A stretch of DNA of 64,000 nucleotides from UBA8389 sp035719105 (GCA_035719105.1 DASTGN010000008.1:1-64000); one strand, 5' to 3'. Counted from the first letter of the stretch, positions 1-8,458 are shown. Program-made: numbers and translations. Notes: a model not told the origin generated them from the sequence alone.

Positions 1-22
1 TTGTTCTCTTGGAAAGCGGGTG

Positions 23-54
23 CAAAAGTAGAACCTTTTACCATACCATCCAAA
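23..54 (-). promoter_or_regulatory. Leftward promoter for a gene beyond the left edge
   Basis: On the minus strand TTTG (51-54), a 20-base spacer and TACTTTTG (23-30) match the Bacteroidetes -33/-7 consensus TTTG-N~20-TAnnTTTG. Transcription would begin near base 16 and run left, out of the window. The rest of bases 1-193 holds no gene I can support. Confidence 0.6.
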
Positions 55-193
55 TAAAATCAAAAGAAATCACAATCTTTTTTTGCGAAAAAACACAAAC
101 ACCTTGCAATGCGGAGGTTAGCTTTCAAAAAAAAACTGTAATTTCACCGTTCAATTTAAAAAATTCAACTTCCCATCAAACGAAGCAACAAAA

Positions 194-2221
194 ATGAAGA
201 AAAGTCTGATGTTCGTGGTTGCAGCAATTCTGCTGACAGCTTGCGGAACAAAACCAAACAATGAAAACATGAGTTCCATTCCGGAAAAGACCATTTTGGC
301 GACAATCGACTCCATCAACACCATGAAACCCGAAGTAGACACCGCATCCGTGCGTAAAGGAGTGCGGAATGCCGCTGGTTTTTGGAAAGAAGAAGACGGC
401 ACTGCGGCAGAGTTTCAAACTTATTGCTTGAGTCATTTCATGAGAACGCTAGGATCAAAAGCCAAATTGTTTGCAACCATTCAAAAAAACCTGGAAATCA
501 TTTATGGTCACTACAACCTGATCAATTTGAATTTAAAGAAACCGGTTCAAGAGGTTGGAGAAGAATACACTCCTATCGATGAGGACTTTGGCGCATTGGA
601 TCCCTATGCACATTTTGCCGACGATATGTTTCAGTCAAAAATTGCATTTTCCGTTTTATTGAACTTTCCCTTTTACAATTTACAGGAAAAGAAAACATTG
701 GGCAAGGATTGGAAAAGACAGGATTGGGCATATGCCAGAATGGGGGACTTGTTTACTTCCAGGATTCCTGCTGAACTGAATCAACAGGTTTCAACTGAGT
801 TGGCTTCATCCGATAATTACATTTCCAACTATAACATATGGATGAATACCCTTCGAACGGAAGACAACAGGCAACTTTTCAAGGACAGTATCGCTCTGAT
901 TTCTCATTGGGGTCTACGCGATGAGTTGAAAGCGGATTATGCCGATAAAAAAAATGGGTTGGAGAAACAACAATTGATTTATCAGGTCATGAAACGCATC
1001 ATCGATCAAAGCATACCCGAAACCATCATCAATAATTCGCGCGCAACCTGGAAACCCATTTCCAACTTGGTAGACGGTGCGGTTGCCAAATCGGAACCCG
1101 AATTACGCTACAAACATTTATTCGCAAATTATCAGGCGGCAAAAGCATTGGACAAATATTGCCAGAGCTATCCGACTGCGTTGACCCGTGCATTCGACCG
1201 GGATATGGAAGTTTCAGTAGATGATATTGAACAAATTTTCACCAGTTTGGTACGTTCACCCGAAGTGGCCGAAGTGGCCAAATTGATCAGGAAGCGATTG
1301 GGACGAGACTTGCAACCCTTTGATATATGGTACGATGGGTTCAAAAGCAGAAGCAGCATTGAGGAACAAGAATTGACCAATAAAACCCGCAAACTTTATC
1401 CAACGACGCAGGCATTTGAGAAAGGCATGCCGATGATTTTAAACAAACTTGGATTTGAGCAGAAAGATGCAAAGGAAATCAGCGCATTGGTTTCGGTGGA
1501 CAATGCTCGTGGTTCTGGCCATGCCTGGGGTGCTCAGATGCGTGGAGACAAGGCACATTTACGTACTCGTTTACAACCGGGTGGAATGGAATACAAGGGA
1601 TACAACATTGCCTTACATGAATTCGGCCACAACGTTGAGCAAACCCTCACGTTGAACAGAGTGGACAATTACATCATGAATGGAGTTCCTAGTACTGCAT
1701 TCACGGAAGCATTGGCATTTGTTTTTCAGAAACGCGACTTGGAAGTGTTGGGCTATCAAAATACCGACCCTAACAAGCAAGCACTACAAACCTTGGATAT
1801 TTTCTGGGGCTGTTACGAAATCATGGGAGTTTCTTTGGTGGAAATCCGCACCTGGAAATGGTTGTATGAAAATCCAAATGCAACGGTTGAGAGTTTGAAA
1901 GCTACTGTTCTGAAAAATGCAAAGGATGTTTGGAATCAGTATTATGCGCCAAATTTAGGCGAGAAAGACTCCCCCATCTTGGCCATTTACTCGCACATGA
2001 TCGATTATCCTTTGTATTTGAGCAATTACCCTTATGGCCATATTGTTGAATTCCAGCTTGAAAAACACTTTGGCAACGTCCTTCCTGGTAAGGAAATTCA
2101 GCGAATTTACCCAATTGGTCGAGTTTGTCCAGATTTCTGGATGATGCATGCAGTAGGTGAACCTGTTTCGGTGAATCCAATGTTGGAAGCAACAAAAAAT
2201 GCAGTTCGAATGGTGAACTAA
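194..2221 (+). CDS. HEXXH zinc metallopeptidase, envelope lipoprotein
   Basis: This 675-residue protein starts with a lipoprotein signal ending LLTAC (Cys17), so it should be lipid-anchored in the envelope. A zinc site HEFGH lies at residues 475-479 and a likely third ligand, Glu505, lies 26 residues after His479 in the segment FTEALAF; this spacing is that of gluzincin (clan MA) peptidases such as family M3. The length equals that of Bacteroides dipeptidyl peptidase III (M49), but I do not see the M49 hexapeptide HEXXGH or its EECRAE motif, so I do not call it DPP III. It stands alone, is transcribed rightward, and ends at a strong bidirectional terminator. A peptidase role is well supported; substrate and family are not. 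The ATG start is the only one that gives the signal peptide. Confidence 0.8.
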   Translation: MKKSLMFVVAAILLTACGTKPNNENMSSIPEKTILATIDSINTMKPEVDTASVRKGVRNAAGFWKEEDGTAAEFQTYCLSHFMRTLGSKAKLFATIQKNLEIIYGHYNLINLNLKKPVQEVGEEYTPIDEDFGALDPYAHFADDMFQSKIAFSVLLNFPFYNLQEKKTLGKDWKRQDWAYARMGDLFTSRIPAELNQQVSTELASSDNYISNYNIWMNTLRTEDNRQLFKDSIALISHWGLRDELKADYADKKNGLEKQQLIYQVMKRIIDQSIPETIINNSRATWKPISNLVDGAVAKSEPELRYKHLFANYQAAKALDKYCQSYPTALTRAFDRDMEVSVDDIEQIFTSLVRSPEVAEVAKLIRKRLGRDLQPFDIWYDGFKSRSSIEEQELTNKTRKLYPTTQAFEKGMPMILNKLGFEQKDAKEISALVSVDNARGSGHAWGAQMRGDKAHLRTRLQPGGMEYKGYNIALHEFGHNVEQTLTLNRVDNYIMNGVPSTAFTEALAFVFQKRDLEVLGYQNTDPNKQALQTLDIFWGCYEIMGVSLVEIRTWKWLYENPNATVESLKATVLKNAKDVWNQYYAPNLGEKDSPILAIYSHMIDYPLYLSNYPYGHIVEFQLEKHFGNVLPGKEIQRIYPIGRVCPDFWMMHAVGEPVSVNPMLEATKNAVRMVN

Positions 2222-2237
2222 AGGACTTTAATCCTCG

Positions 2238-2278
2238 AAAAAAAAGAGATTGCCCGTGTTGAGCAATCTCTTTTTTTT
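2238..2278. terminator. Bidirectional rho-independent terminator
   Basis: A 16-base A-rich arm ending GAGATTGC (2238-2253) pairs with GCAATCTC plus eight T (2263-2278) around a 9-base loop. It separates two convergent peptidase genes and has the A and T tracts needed to work in both directions. Confidence 0.85.
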
Positions 2279-2293
2279 AAATTCAATATCTAT

Positions 2294-3085
2294 TTATTTC
2301 TTGTAGAATGTCAACGCTTCTGGTATGAGATTTTTCAAATTCGCAATGCGATTGGCGTTGGAAGGGTGAGTGCTCATCAACTCGGGAACTGATCCAGAGC
2401 CGGATGCAGCCATTCTGTTCCAAAAATTGATGGATTCCTGCGGATCGTATCCTGCCATTGCCATAAAGATCAAACCTAAACGATCGGCTTCGTATTCTTG
2501 TTTGCGAGAATAAGGAAGCGTGAATCCATATTCCGTCAATAGTGCAAAGCCGGTATTGGCAACAGTTTGGGTTATCGCGCTCTTTTTCTGAAAAATGGAA
2601 GCCACAATCGTACCAACACTGCTGGTAGCCATTTGTTGACTCATCCGTTCGTTGGAATGTTTGGCGATGGCGTGTGCAATTTCGTGACCGAGAACAACTG
2701 CCAAACCAGCATCCGTTTGAGTGACAGGTAGAATGCCTTCAAAAACCACCACTTTCCCACCCGGCATGCAAAAGGCGTTAATGGAGGTGTCTTTGACTAA
2801 TTTGAATTCCCAGGAATAACCCTTGAGCTGGTCGGACAGTCCATTTTGTGCCATATAAGCTTCGACTGCCGTTTTTATTTTAGTACCAACTCGTAAAACG
2901 CGTGCATTGTCAATTGTTTTGCCTGATATCACCGACGCAGACATAAATGAATTGTAAGCAGAATCGCTTATTGCCAGAACTTGTGCATCAGAAACCAAGT
3001 TCAGTTGTTTTCTGCCTGTCAGCATTACCGAGGAGCAACTTGTCATGATTAGCACGATGAGTGCCAAGGTTACATTCTTATTCAT
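2294..3085 (-). CDS. M48 family metallopeptidase, lipoprotein
   Basis: A 263-residue zinc protease of the M48 family (BepA/LoiP/Oma1-like), expected in the periplasm, where relatives clear misfolded outer-membrane proteins. The N-terminus ends in a lipobox with Cys17 (IMTSC). The active site is HEIAHAIAKH, with ligands His134 and His138 and catalytic Glu135; the third ligand is probably Glu197 in the segment EYEADRLG. The C-terminal STHPSNANRI segment is typical of the family. There is no TPR domain as in full-length BepA, so it is the short form. It is third in a leftward run with lipB and a small unknown gene (20-base gap). The bidirectional terminator lies just after its stop. Confidence 0.9.
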   Translation of the reverse strand: MNKNVTLALIVLIMTSCSSVMLTGRKQLNLVSDAQVLAISDSAYNSFMSASVISGKTIDNARVLRVGTKIKTAVEAYMAQNGLSDQLKGYSWEFKLVKDTSINAFCMPGGKVVVFEGILPVTQTDAGLAVVLGHEIAHAIAKHSNERMSQQMATSSVGTIVASIFQKKSAITQTVANTGFALLTEYGFTLPYSRKQEYEADRLGLIFMAMAGYDPQESINFWNRMAASGSGSVPELMSTHPSNANRIANLKNLIPEALTFYKK

Positions 3086-3105
3086 ATGTTTCAGTTTTAA
3101 AAAGT

Positions 3106-3474
3106 TTAAAAACCTCCCTCTGATTTCTTTTGCGTTTTGCGATCCGGTCTAAATATAGCTGCCTCTTCCAGAATATCATTTAGCATGGACAATTCAGCCA
3201 ATTCAATTACTTCATCGGAGGTGACGGCTAATCGGAGCAACTTTCCACATTCATGACGTTTCAGTGATGGCATGTGTCTTACAATGCTGTAAGCTTCGTC
3301 AATGGGTGTAGAAAGGCTTTGGTCAAAATCCGTGCGTGGAATTTTAAAAAGCTGAAGTGTTTTTGTAAAATAATCCGCTTCTTTTCGATTTACAGTTTTG
3401 TTCCGATTGATCAGATGCCAAATTAACCGGGCAATTGCATTCGATTCTTCGGGTGTATATTCGTTTTCTATCAT
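3106..3474 (-). CDS. Small all-helical protein of unknown function
   Basis: This 122-residue protein has no signal peptide or membrane segment and is predicted to be cytoplasmic and mostly helical. I do not recognise it with certainty. Two similar helical stretches, around NRKEADYF (near residue 35) and SDEVIELAEL (near residue 87), recall the pattern of TerB-like domains, but the usual acidic DG motif is degenerate. The C-terminus is basic and ends RKTQKKSEGGF. It lies 14 bases after lipB and 20 before the M48 gene, all leftward, so the three are probably one transcript. No function can be assigned; the gene itself looks real from its spacing and codon use. Confidence 0.7.
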   Translation of the reverse strand: MIENEYTPEESNAIARLIWHLINRNKTVNRKEADYFTKTLQLFKIPRTDFDQSLSTPIDEAYSIVRHMPSLKRHECGKLLRLAVTSDEVIELAELSMLNDILEEAAIFRPDRKTQKKSEGGF

Positions 3475-3488
3475 TAATTTTAAAATAT

Positions 3489-4148
3489 TTACGCATTAAA
3501 TACTTGAGCCATTTTTTCAAACAATAATTGTCGGCAAGCATCCATATCCTGAACCTGGCCAGTTTCTACCGATAATGAAGTTACTCCTTTATTGGTAAAT
3601 CCACAGGGATTGATTAGTTGAAAATAGCTCAAATCGGTATTGATATTCAACGCCAAACCATGCATGGTAACAAAGTGGCTGCTTTTGACCCCCATGGCAC
3701 TAATCTTGCGGGTCGCTCCGGGAACGTTGACATCAATCCAAACGCCAGTAGCACCTTCCAGGCGTTCGCCCTTTACGTTGAATTCTTTTAGAAAAAGGAT
3801 GACTGACTCTTCAATGTTATAAAGATACTGACGCAGGCCGATTTTGAAATGTTCCAGATCAAAAATGGGATATCCGACTATTTGCCCAGGGCCATGATAA
3901 GTAATGTCACCACCGCGGTCGGTTTTGAAAAAGGAAACCCCTCGATCGATCAACATTTGGTTGCTTGCCAATAAATTTTCAATGGCTCCACTTTTACCCA
4001 GCGTATACACCGGTGGGTGTTCGCAAAGGACAACCAAATCCGGAAGGTCATTTTTATTTTTTTTGGCTTCAATGCGGGCATTGAACAGTTCTGTCTGCCG
4101 GCTCCATGCTTCGGCGTATTCTACCATACCCCAATTGATACATTCCAT
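3489..4148 (-). CDS. lipB: Lipoyl(octanoyl) transferase LipB
   Basis: LipB moves octanoyl groups from acyl carrier protein to the lipoyl domains of 2-oxoacid dehydrogenases and the glycine cleavage H protein. This 219-residue protein has the family signature RGGDITYHGPGQ (from residue 78), the invariant Lys148 in TRKISAMG and the acyl-accepting Cys182 in NPCGF. Length is normal. It is first in a leftward operon and has its own -7 element 33 bases upstream of the ATG. Lipoylation also serves the glycine cleavage system whose P protein lies at 8476. Confidence 0.96.
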   Translation of the reverse strand: MECINWGMVEYAEAWSRQTELFNARIEAKKNKNDLPDLVVLCEHPPVYTLGKSGAIENLLASNQMLIDRGVSFFKTDRGGDITYHGPGQIVGYPIFDLEHFKIGLRQYLYNIEESVILFLKEFNVKGERLEGATGVWIDVNVPGATRKISAMGVKSSHFVTMHGLALNINTDLSYFQLINPCGFTNKGVTSLSVETGQVQDMDACRQLLFEKMAQVFNA

Positions 4149-4180
4149 CTATAATAATGTTGTGTTTGGATAAACCTATG

Positions 4181-4188
4181 CAAAAATA
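4181..4188 (-). promoter_or_regulatory. lipB promoter, -7 element
   Basis: TATTTTTG on the minus strand fits TAnnTTTG. The predicted start is near 4174, giving lipB a leader of about 26 bases. The -33 region only has a weak TTTA. Confidence 0.55.
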
Positions 4189-4321
4189 CACTTTAAGAAT
4201 TGATGGGTAAACTATTTTTCCCATTTTTTATACTTTTATTTGACGGGGTTTACTTTTTGCCCCACAAGCTTGAAACGACGTTCATCGTTGCATCAACCGT
4301 TCAAGTTTATGTAAAAAAATG

Positions 4322-4329
4322 TATCTTTG
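4322..4329 (+). promoter_or_regulatory. Promoter of the DUF3298-like lipoprotein and rsmG
   Basis: TATCTTTG fits the -7 consensus exactly. Transcription would start near 4336, about 57 bases before the ATG of the lipoprotein at 4393. Confidence 0.55.
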
Positions 4330-4392
4330 TACGAACAATGATTAATAGGGCTTTTAATCCTATTCTGACCCATACTATTTTTGAACAAACTC

Positions 4393-5241
4393 ATGAACAT
4401 GATACGAATTCCTTTTCTTTCGATGACTATCCTTTTACTGACAATTGGATTGATTTCCTGCAATAAGAAAGCGAAGGAGGAGGTAGATGCTGTTTCGTTC
4501 AGGACGATTTCAATCAAAGAAGCCCATCATTTAAATGATAATGTTAAGAACCCGGTTCTGAATATTAAATTGAATTACCAATATCCAACGGCCTATTCGG
4601 ACGACAGTATCTTGAAAAAAATCCGCAAAACCATGTTGGCAGATTTTATACCCAACGTAGTTGATACGAATACAGAGCCAGAATCAGCCATGAGGTCGTA
4701 TATCCAGGGAAAAATCAAGATTTATGAATCAGCGGAAGATATCGTCAGGGATGAGGATATGCCCGAAAACAACGGCCAACCCGGAATCGCCTGGAGCGAC
4801 AACACCAACCTTTTAATTCGTTGCAATACGGGAGGTCTGCTTTCCTATACGGTAGAGTCGATTCAGATTTCGGGTGGCGCTCATGGAGGCAGCACTTTTA
4901 GAAATTCGGTCATTGATTTGAAAACCGGAGATAAATTGGGTGAGGAAGATTTGTTTACCGAAGCTTCGCTCCCTCTCATCAACGACATTATTCTCAAAAA
5001 GTTGGAATTACAGAACAAAGTGGAATCAACGGAAGAATTGGAACAAATCGGCTATTTCGATGTTTCGCAAATTGGCCAATACAAGAATTTCTATCTAACT
5101 CAAGACGGTTTAGTTTATACTTTCAATGAATATGAAATCGCTGCCTATGCAGTTGGTACGATCGAAGTTAAGCTTACCTTCAAGGATTTGGAAGGTTTCG
5201 TTTCTCCAGGAAGTCCATTAGAAAAATTCATTCATCAATGA
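4393..5241 (+). CDS. DUF3298/DUF4163-like lipoprotein
   Basis: A 282-residue lipoprotein: the signal peptide ends TIGLISC (Cys22), then NKK. The mature part resembles the DUF4163 plus DUF3298 pair (also seen in RsiV and PdaC), with GGAHGGST before a conserved strand, then KTGDKLGEEDLF, and a C-terminal FNEYEIAAYAVG segment that is typical of DUF3298. These domains bind or respond to cell-wall components in Firmicutes relatives; the role in Bacteroidetes is unknown. I start at the ATG 4393 rather than the in-frame TTG 4381, because the ATG leaves a better signal peptide. Its stop overlaps the rsmG start by 4 bases (ATGA), so the two are translationally coupled. Confidence 0.8.
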   Translation: MNMIRIPFLSMTILLLTIGLISCNKKAKEEVDAVSFRTISIKEAHHLNDNVKNPVLNIKLNYQYPTAYSDDSILKKIRKTMLADFIPNVVDTNTEPESAMRSYIQGKIKIYESAEDIVRDEDMPENNGQPGIAWSDNTNLLIRCNTGGLLSYTVESIQISGGAHGGSTFRNSVIDLKTGDKLGEEDLFTEASLPLINDIILKKLELQNKVESTEELEQIGYFDVSQIGQYKNFYLTQDGLVYTFNEYEIAAYAVGTIEVKLTFKDLEGFVSPGSPLEKFIHQ

Positions 5242-5861
5242 ATCAGATACTCACCTATTTTCCAGAACTGGATTCCAAACAGATAAAACAGTTGGAGTCC
5301 TTGTTTGAATTGTATTCGAGCTGGAATGAAAAAATCAACGTCATTTCCCGTAAGGACATTGAGAATCTGTATGAAAGACATGTTCTCCATTCGTTGGGCA
5401 TCGTCAAATTCCTGCATTTCAAAGCGGGTTCAAGAATTATGGATGTTGGAACCGGTGGCGGATTTCCAGGAATTCCTTTGGCTATTTATTACCCTGATGT
5501 ACAATTTCATTTGGTTGACAGCATCAATAAGAAGTTGAATGTCGCTCGCGATGTGGTTTCGGTATTGGGTCTTGAAAACGTCAGCATTCGCCATTGCCGT
5601 GTTGAAGAAGAAAAATCTACCTTTGATTTCGTTGTAAGCCGAGCGGTGATGCCTTTTCCAGATTTAGCCATCCGTTGCAGAAAGAACATTTCCAAAGAGC
5701 AGAAAAATGCTTTGCCCAATGGTCTCATTTGTTTAAAAGGTGGAGAATTGGGTCACGAAATGGCTAACTTTAGAAATAAGTCGGTGGAAGTCAAACTTTC
5801 GGATTATTTCAAGGGGGAATTCTTTAAAACCAAAAAAGTAGTTTATTCCCCATTGGTCTGA
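5238..5861 (+). CDS. rsmG: 16S rRNA (guanine-527-N7)-methyltransferase RsmG
   Basis: RsmG (GidB) methylates N7 of G527 in 16S rRNA using S-adenosylmethionine. The 207-residue protein has the SAM-binding loop MDVGTGGGFPGIPLA, the acidic ribose-binding strand FHLVDSINKK and the family segment FDFVVSRAVMPFPDL. Length is normal. Its ATG overlaps the preceding lipoprotein stop (ATGA), and the MBL-fold gene follows after 10 bases, so all three are likely one operon. Confidence 0.95.
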   Translation: MNQILTYFPELDSKQIKQLESLFELYSSWNEKINVISRKDIENLYERHVLHSLGIVKFLHFKAGSRIMDVGTGGGFPGIPLAIYYPDVQFHLVDSINKKLNVARDVVSVLGLENVSIRHCRVEEEKSTFDFVVSRAVMPFPDLAIRCRKNISKEQKNALPNGLICLKGGELGHEMANFRNKSVEVKLSDYFKGEFFKTKKVVYSPLV

Positions 5862-5871
5862 TAATAAAACT

Positions 5872-6507
5872 ATGGAAATCAAACAATTCGTATTTAATCC
5901 CTTTCAGGAAAACACTTATATCGCTTATACGGACCATCAAGAAGCGATCATTATTGATCCTGGCTGTTACTCGCCTGTTGAAGAAAATCAACTTCGTTCG
6001 TTTATTGATTCAAAGGGCTTGAAAGTGCTTCATTTGGTAAATACCCATTTGCATTTAGACCACGCATTCGGCAATCGTTTTGTGGAAGAAACCTGGAAAG
6101 TTGTAACAGAAGCTCATGCAGGTGATGATTTTTGGTTGAAAGGCATGGCTGGTCAGTGTCGCATGTTCGGATTGGAGTTGCGGAAAACTGCTCCAAACAT
6201 CGGCAAGGAACTACGGGAAGGGGATCACATCCAGATTGGGACAGAATCGTTTGAGGTCTTGCACGTTCCAGGTCATTCGCCTGGCAGCATCGTTTTGCAC
6301 CATGCCAAAGCGCATCTTTTGTTTGTTGGTGATGTCTTGTTTGAAAATGGAATTGGACGCACGGATTTACAAGGCGGAAATTACGCTCAACTAATAAAAG
6401 GTATTCAAGAAAAATTACTAGTATTACCCGACGACACGATTGTTTACTCCGGGCACGGTTCTGCTACGACAATAGGAAAAGAAAAGGCGTCCAATCCTTT
6501 CCTTTAG
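5872..6507 (+). CDS. MBL-fold metallo-hydrolase (glyoxalase II-like)
   Basis: A 211-residue metallo-beta-lactamase-fold hydrolase. The dinuclear metal site motif is THLHLDH (His59, His61, Asp63, His64); later ligands are in HVPGHSPGS, in FVGDVLFENGIGRTD (bridging Asp) and in YSGHGSATTIG (last His). This subgroup is related to glyoxalase II and to persulfide dioxygenases and is common in Bacteroidetes with unproven substrate. It is about 40 residues shorter than true GloB and lacks its C-terminal helical domain. It follows rsmG by 10 bases. Confidence 0.88.
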   Translation: MEIKQFVFNPFQENTYIAYTDHQEAIIIDPGCYSPVEENQLRSFIDSKGLKVLHLVNTHLHLDHAFGNRFVEETWKVVTEAHAGDDFWLKGMAGQCRMFGLELRKTAPNIGKELREGDHIQIGTESFEVLHVPGHSPGSIVLHHAKAHLLFVGDVLFENGIGRTDLQGGNYAQLIKGIQEKLLVLPDDTIVYSGHGSATTIGKEKASNPFL

Positions 6508-6529
6508 TTGTCTGAAAAAAACGCGTTTT

Positions 6530-6574
6530 TGTCATAATGTCATGTATAATTTGTCAATATATGCCATTATGACA
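6530..6574. promoter_or_regulatory. Inverted repeat upstream of hsp20, possible operator
   Basis: TGTCATAATGTCA (6530-6542) and TGCCATTATGACA (6562-6574) are inverted copies of one 13-base motif with a single difference, and a further TGTCA half-site lies between them (6552-6556). The arrangement suggests a protein-binding site ahead of the heat-shock gene. No regulator gene is adjacent. Confidence 0.5.
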
Positions 6575-6630
6575 TCATAAAAAAAATCTTAAAATTTTCC
6601 CATCTACTTGATTTATAATTAGTTGCGATT

Positions 6631-6655
6631 TTCACTGAAAGATATTTTCGGTGAA
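6631..6655. promoter_or_regulatory. Palindrome in the hsp20 leader or promoter
   Basis: TTCACTGAAA and TTTCGGTGAA form 10-base inverted arms around GATAT. The one T-G difference would be a wobble pair in RNA, so the same bases could be an RNA hairpin or a DNA operator. It lies just before a near-consensus -7 element (TACATTTTG, 6660-6668, one base too long). Confidence 0.5.
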
Positions 6656-6729
6656 GGCATACATTTTGTCCTTTTGAGTTCGAAGGCGGAAACAAAACCG
6701 CTAATAAATTAAAAACGAACTTAACCAAT

Positions 6730-6736
6730 AGGAGGT
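6730..6736 (+). promoter_or_regulatory. Strong Shine-Dalgarno sequence of hsp20
   Basis: AGGAGGT sits 7 bases before the hsp20 ATG. Most genes here lack any such sequence, as usual in Bacteroidetes, so this one stands out and suggests unusually strong or regulated translation. Confidence 0.7.
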
Positions 6737-6743
6737 AAAAACA

Positions 6744-7166
6744 ATGTTAGGAACAATTAAAAGACAAAACAGCTTTTTCCCGGTTTTCTCAGATTCTTTT
6801 TTTCGGGAAAATTTTTTGAATGACAGCGACTGGGCCACAAGCCCTTCAGTGAACATTGCCGAAGACGGCGACGGTTTTCGCATCGAGGTGGCTGCACCCG
6901 GACTTGGAAAAGAGGACTTCAACATTCACGTCGAAAAGCGCATGTTGGAAATTTCTTCCGAAAAGGAAAGCAGCAACGAAACCAAGGATGAAAAGTACCA
7001 TCGCAAGGAGTTCAGTTATTCAAGTTTCAAACGGACGTTCTCGTTGCCCGAATATGCTGACTTAGACAACATCAAAGCCAGTTACAACAACGGCATACTG
7101 AATGTTTCAATCCCCAAACTGGATCAGGCAAAAGAAAAGCCTGCCAGAGTAATTTCCATCGAATAA
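6744..7166 (+). CDS. Small heat shock protein, Hsp20/alpha-crystallin
   Basis: A 140-residue cytoplasmic holdase that binds unfolding proteins. After a short N-terminal arm rich in Phe and Ser, the alpha-crystallin domain runs from about residue 33 (SVNIAEDGDGFRIEVAAPGL) to 130, ending with the dimer-anchoring segment NNGILNVSIPKL. A C-terminal I-x-I-like tail (ARVISIE) completes it. Length is typical. It is a single-gene transcript with a 236-base upstream region holding two inverted repeats and a strong Shine-Dalgarno, and a terminator at 7200. Confidence 0.95.
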   Translation: MLGTIKRQNSFFPVFSDSFFRENFLNDSDWATSPSVNIAEDGDGFRIEVAAPGLGKEDFNIHVEKRMLEISSEKESSNETKDEKYHRKEFSYSSFKRTFSLPEYADLDNIKASYNNGILNVSIPKLDQAKEKPARVISIE

Positions 7167-7199
7167 GTTTTCAAAATTAGGTATGGGTTTTCAAGTAGA

Positions 7200-7228
7200 G
7201 GGTACTCCCAATCGGGGGTGCCCTTTTA
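7200..7228 (+). terminator. Terminator after hsp20
   Basis: GGGTACTCCC pairs fully with GGGGGTGCCC (two G-T wobbles) around an AATC loop and is followed by TTTTATATTTT. Confidence 0.8.
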
Positions 7229-7300
7229 TATTTTCAATGGTTTTAAAGTTGAAAATTCGGCTTAAAATGTCGTTCTTTGTACTCTGAAAAAAGAATAGTT

Positions 7301-8458
7301 ATGACTGAGGAACTCTCAATAAGGCTGGCAAAAATTCGCGAACAATTGATAATCAGCGGCGTGGATGCTTGTTTGCTAACAACGACGGTCAACATTCTAT
7401 ATGCTAACGGAAGCATTTTCAATGGCTATTATTACATACCTTCAGAAGGCAAGCCGATTCGATTCGTCAAGCGCCCAGTCGGTTTAGAAGGTCAGGACAT
7501 TCGCTACATTCGCAAACCGGAGCAAATTCCAGACCTACTGAAAGAGAGTGGTTTAGCACTACCTGAAAAATTGATGCTAGAAGGCGACGAAATCAGTCAT
7601 GGCGACTGGATGCGTCTCCAAGCTTGCTTTATCGGGGTGGAATTGGTGAATGGCACCAACGATTTACGTAAAGTTCGCAGTATAAAAACCGATTTCGAAG
7701 TTTCTTTGATCCGACGTTCTGCCGAAGCCCATGTTCGAGTGTACAAGCGGATTCCAGAGGTTTATAGACCTGGCATGACAGATCATTCATTTTCCATTGA
7801 AATTGAGCGGCTGATGCGATTGGAAGGCAACCTGGGTCTGTTTCGGACTTTTGGAGATATGGAAGCATTCATGGGAAGCGTATTAACCGGCGACAACGCC
7901 TCCGTTGCATCACCCTATGACTTCGCCTTAGGTGGTGCCGGAACAGTTTCAAACCCCATTGGGGCAGCAGGGTTGACCTTGATGCCCGGGAAAAGCATCA
8001 TGATTGACATGGCTGGAAATTTCACCGGTTATCTGGATGACCTGACCAGAACGTTTTCCATCGGAAAATTGACAGAAAAGGCCTATAAAGCGCATCAGGT
8101 TTCCATTGACATTCAGCAACGCCTGATGGAGGAAATGAAAGAAAATGCGGTTTGTGAGGATCTTTGGGATCTTTCTTTAAAGATGGCTACGGATGCTGGT
8201 TTGGCCGACTGCTACATGGGTACTGCCCAACAAGCAAAATTCGTGGGTCATGGCGTGGGCATTGTCATCAACGAATTACCAGTGATTGCAACACGTTCCA
8301 GAGAATTGCTGAAAGCAAACATGACCATAGCAATCGAGCCTAAATTCGTCATTGAAGGTGTCGGTGCAGTTGGCGTGGAAGACACTTTCCTGATTCAAAA
8401 GAACGGCTCAGAACGATTGACAAAAATAGATTATGATATAGTTGACCTAACGAATTAA
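7301..8458 (+). CDS. M24 family Xaa-Pro aminopeptidase
   Basis: A 385-residue cytoplasmic metallopeptidase that removes N-terminal residues ahead of proline. It has a creatinase-like N-terminal domain and a pita-bread catalytic domain with the five metal ligands in MIDMAGN (Asp), YLDDLTRTF (Asp), GHGVG (His), AIEPKF (Glu) and VEDTFL (Glu). I start at ATG 7301; an in-frame TTG at 7277 would add eight residues that the family does not have. gcvP follows after 17 bases, so they may share a transcript. Whether it cleaves Xaa-Pro peptides or another amide is not shown by sequence. Confidence 0.9.
   Translation: MTEELSIRLAKIREQLIISGVDACLLTTTVNILYANGSIFNGYYYIPSEGKPIRFVKRPVGLEGQDIRYIRKPEQIPDLLKESGLALPEKLMLEGDEISHGDWMRLQACFIGVELVNGTNDLRKVRSIKTDFEVSLIRRSAEAHVRVYKRIPEVYRPGMTDHSFSIEIERLMRLEGNLGLFRTFGDMEAFMGSVLTGDNASVASPYDFALGGAGTVSNPIGAAGLTLMPGKSIMIDMAGNFTGYLDDLTRTFSIGKLTEKAYKAHQVSIDIQQRLMEEMKENAVCEDLWDLSLKMATDAGLADCYMGTAQQAKFVGHGVGIVINELPVIATRSRELLKANMTIAIEPKFVIEGVGAVGVEDTFLIQKNGSERLTKIDYDIVDLTN

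Noticed and set aside
4200..4466. 88-residue frame between lipB and the DUF3298-like gene
   Set aside because: It runs through the -7 promoter element and into the lipoprotein's signal region in another frame.
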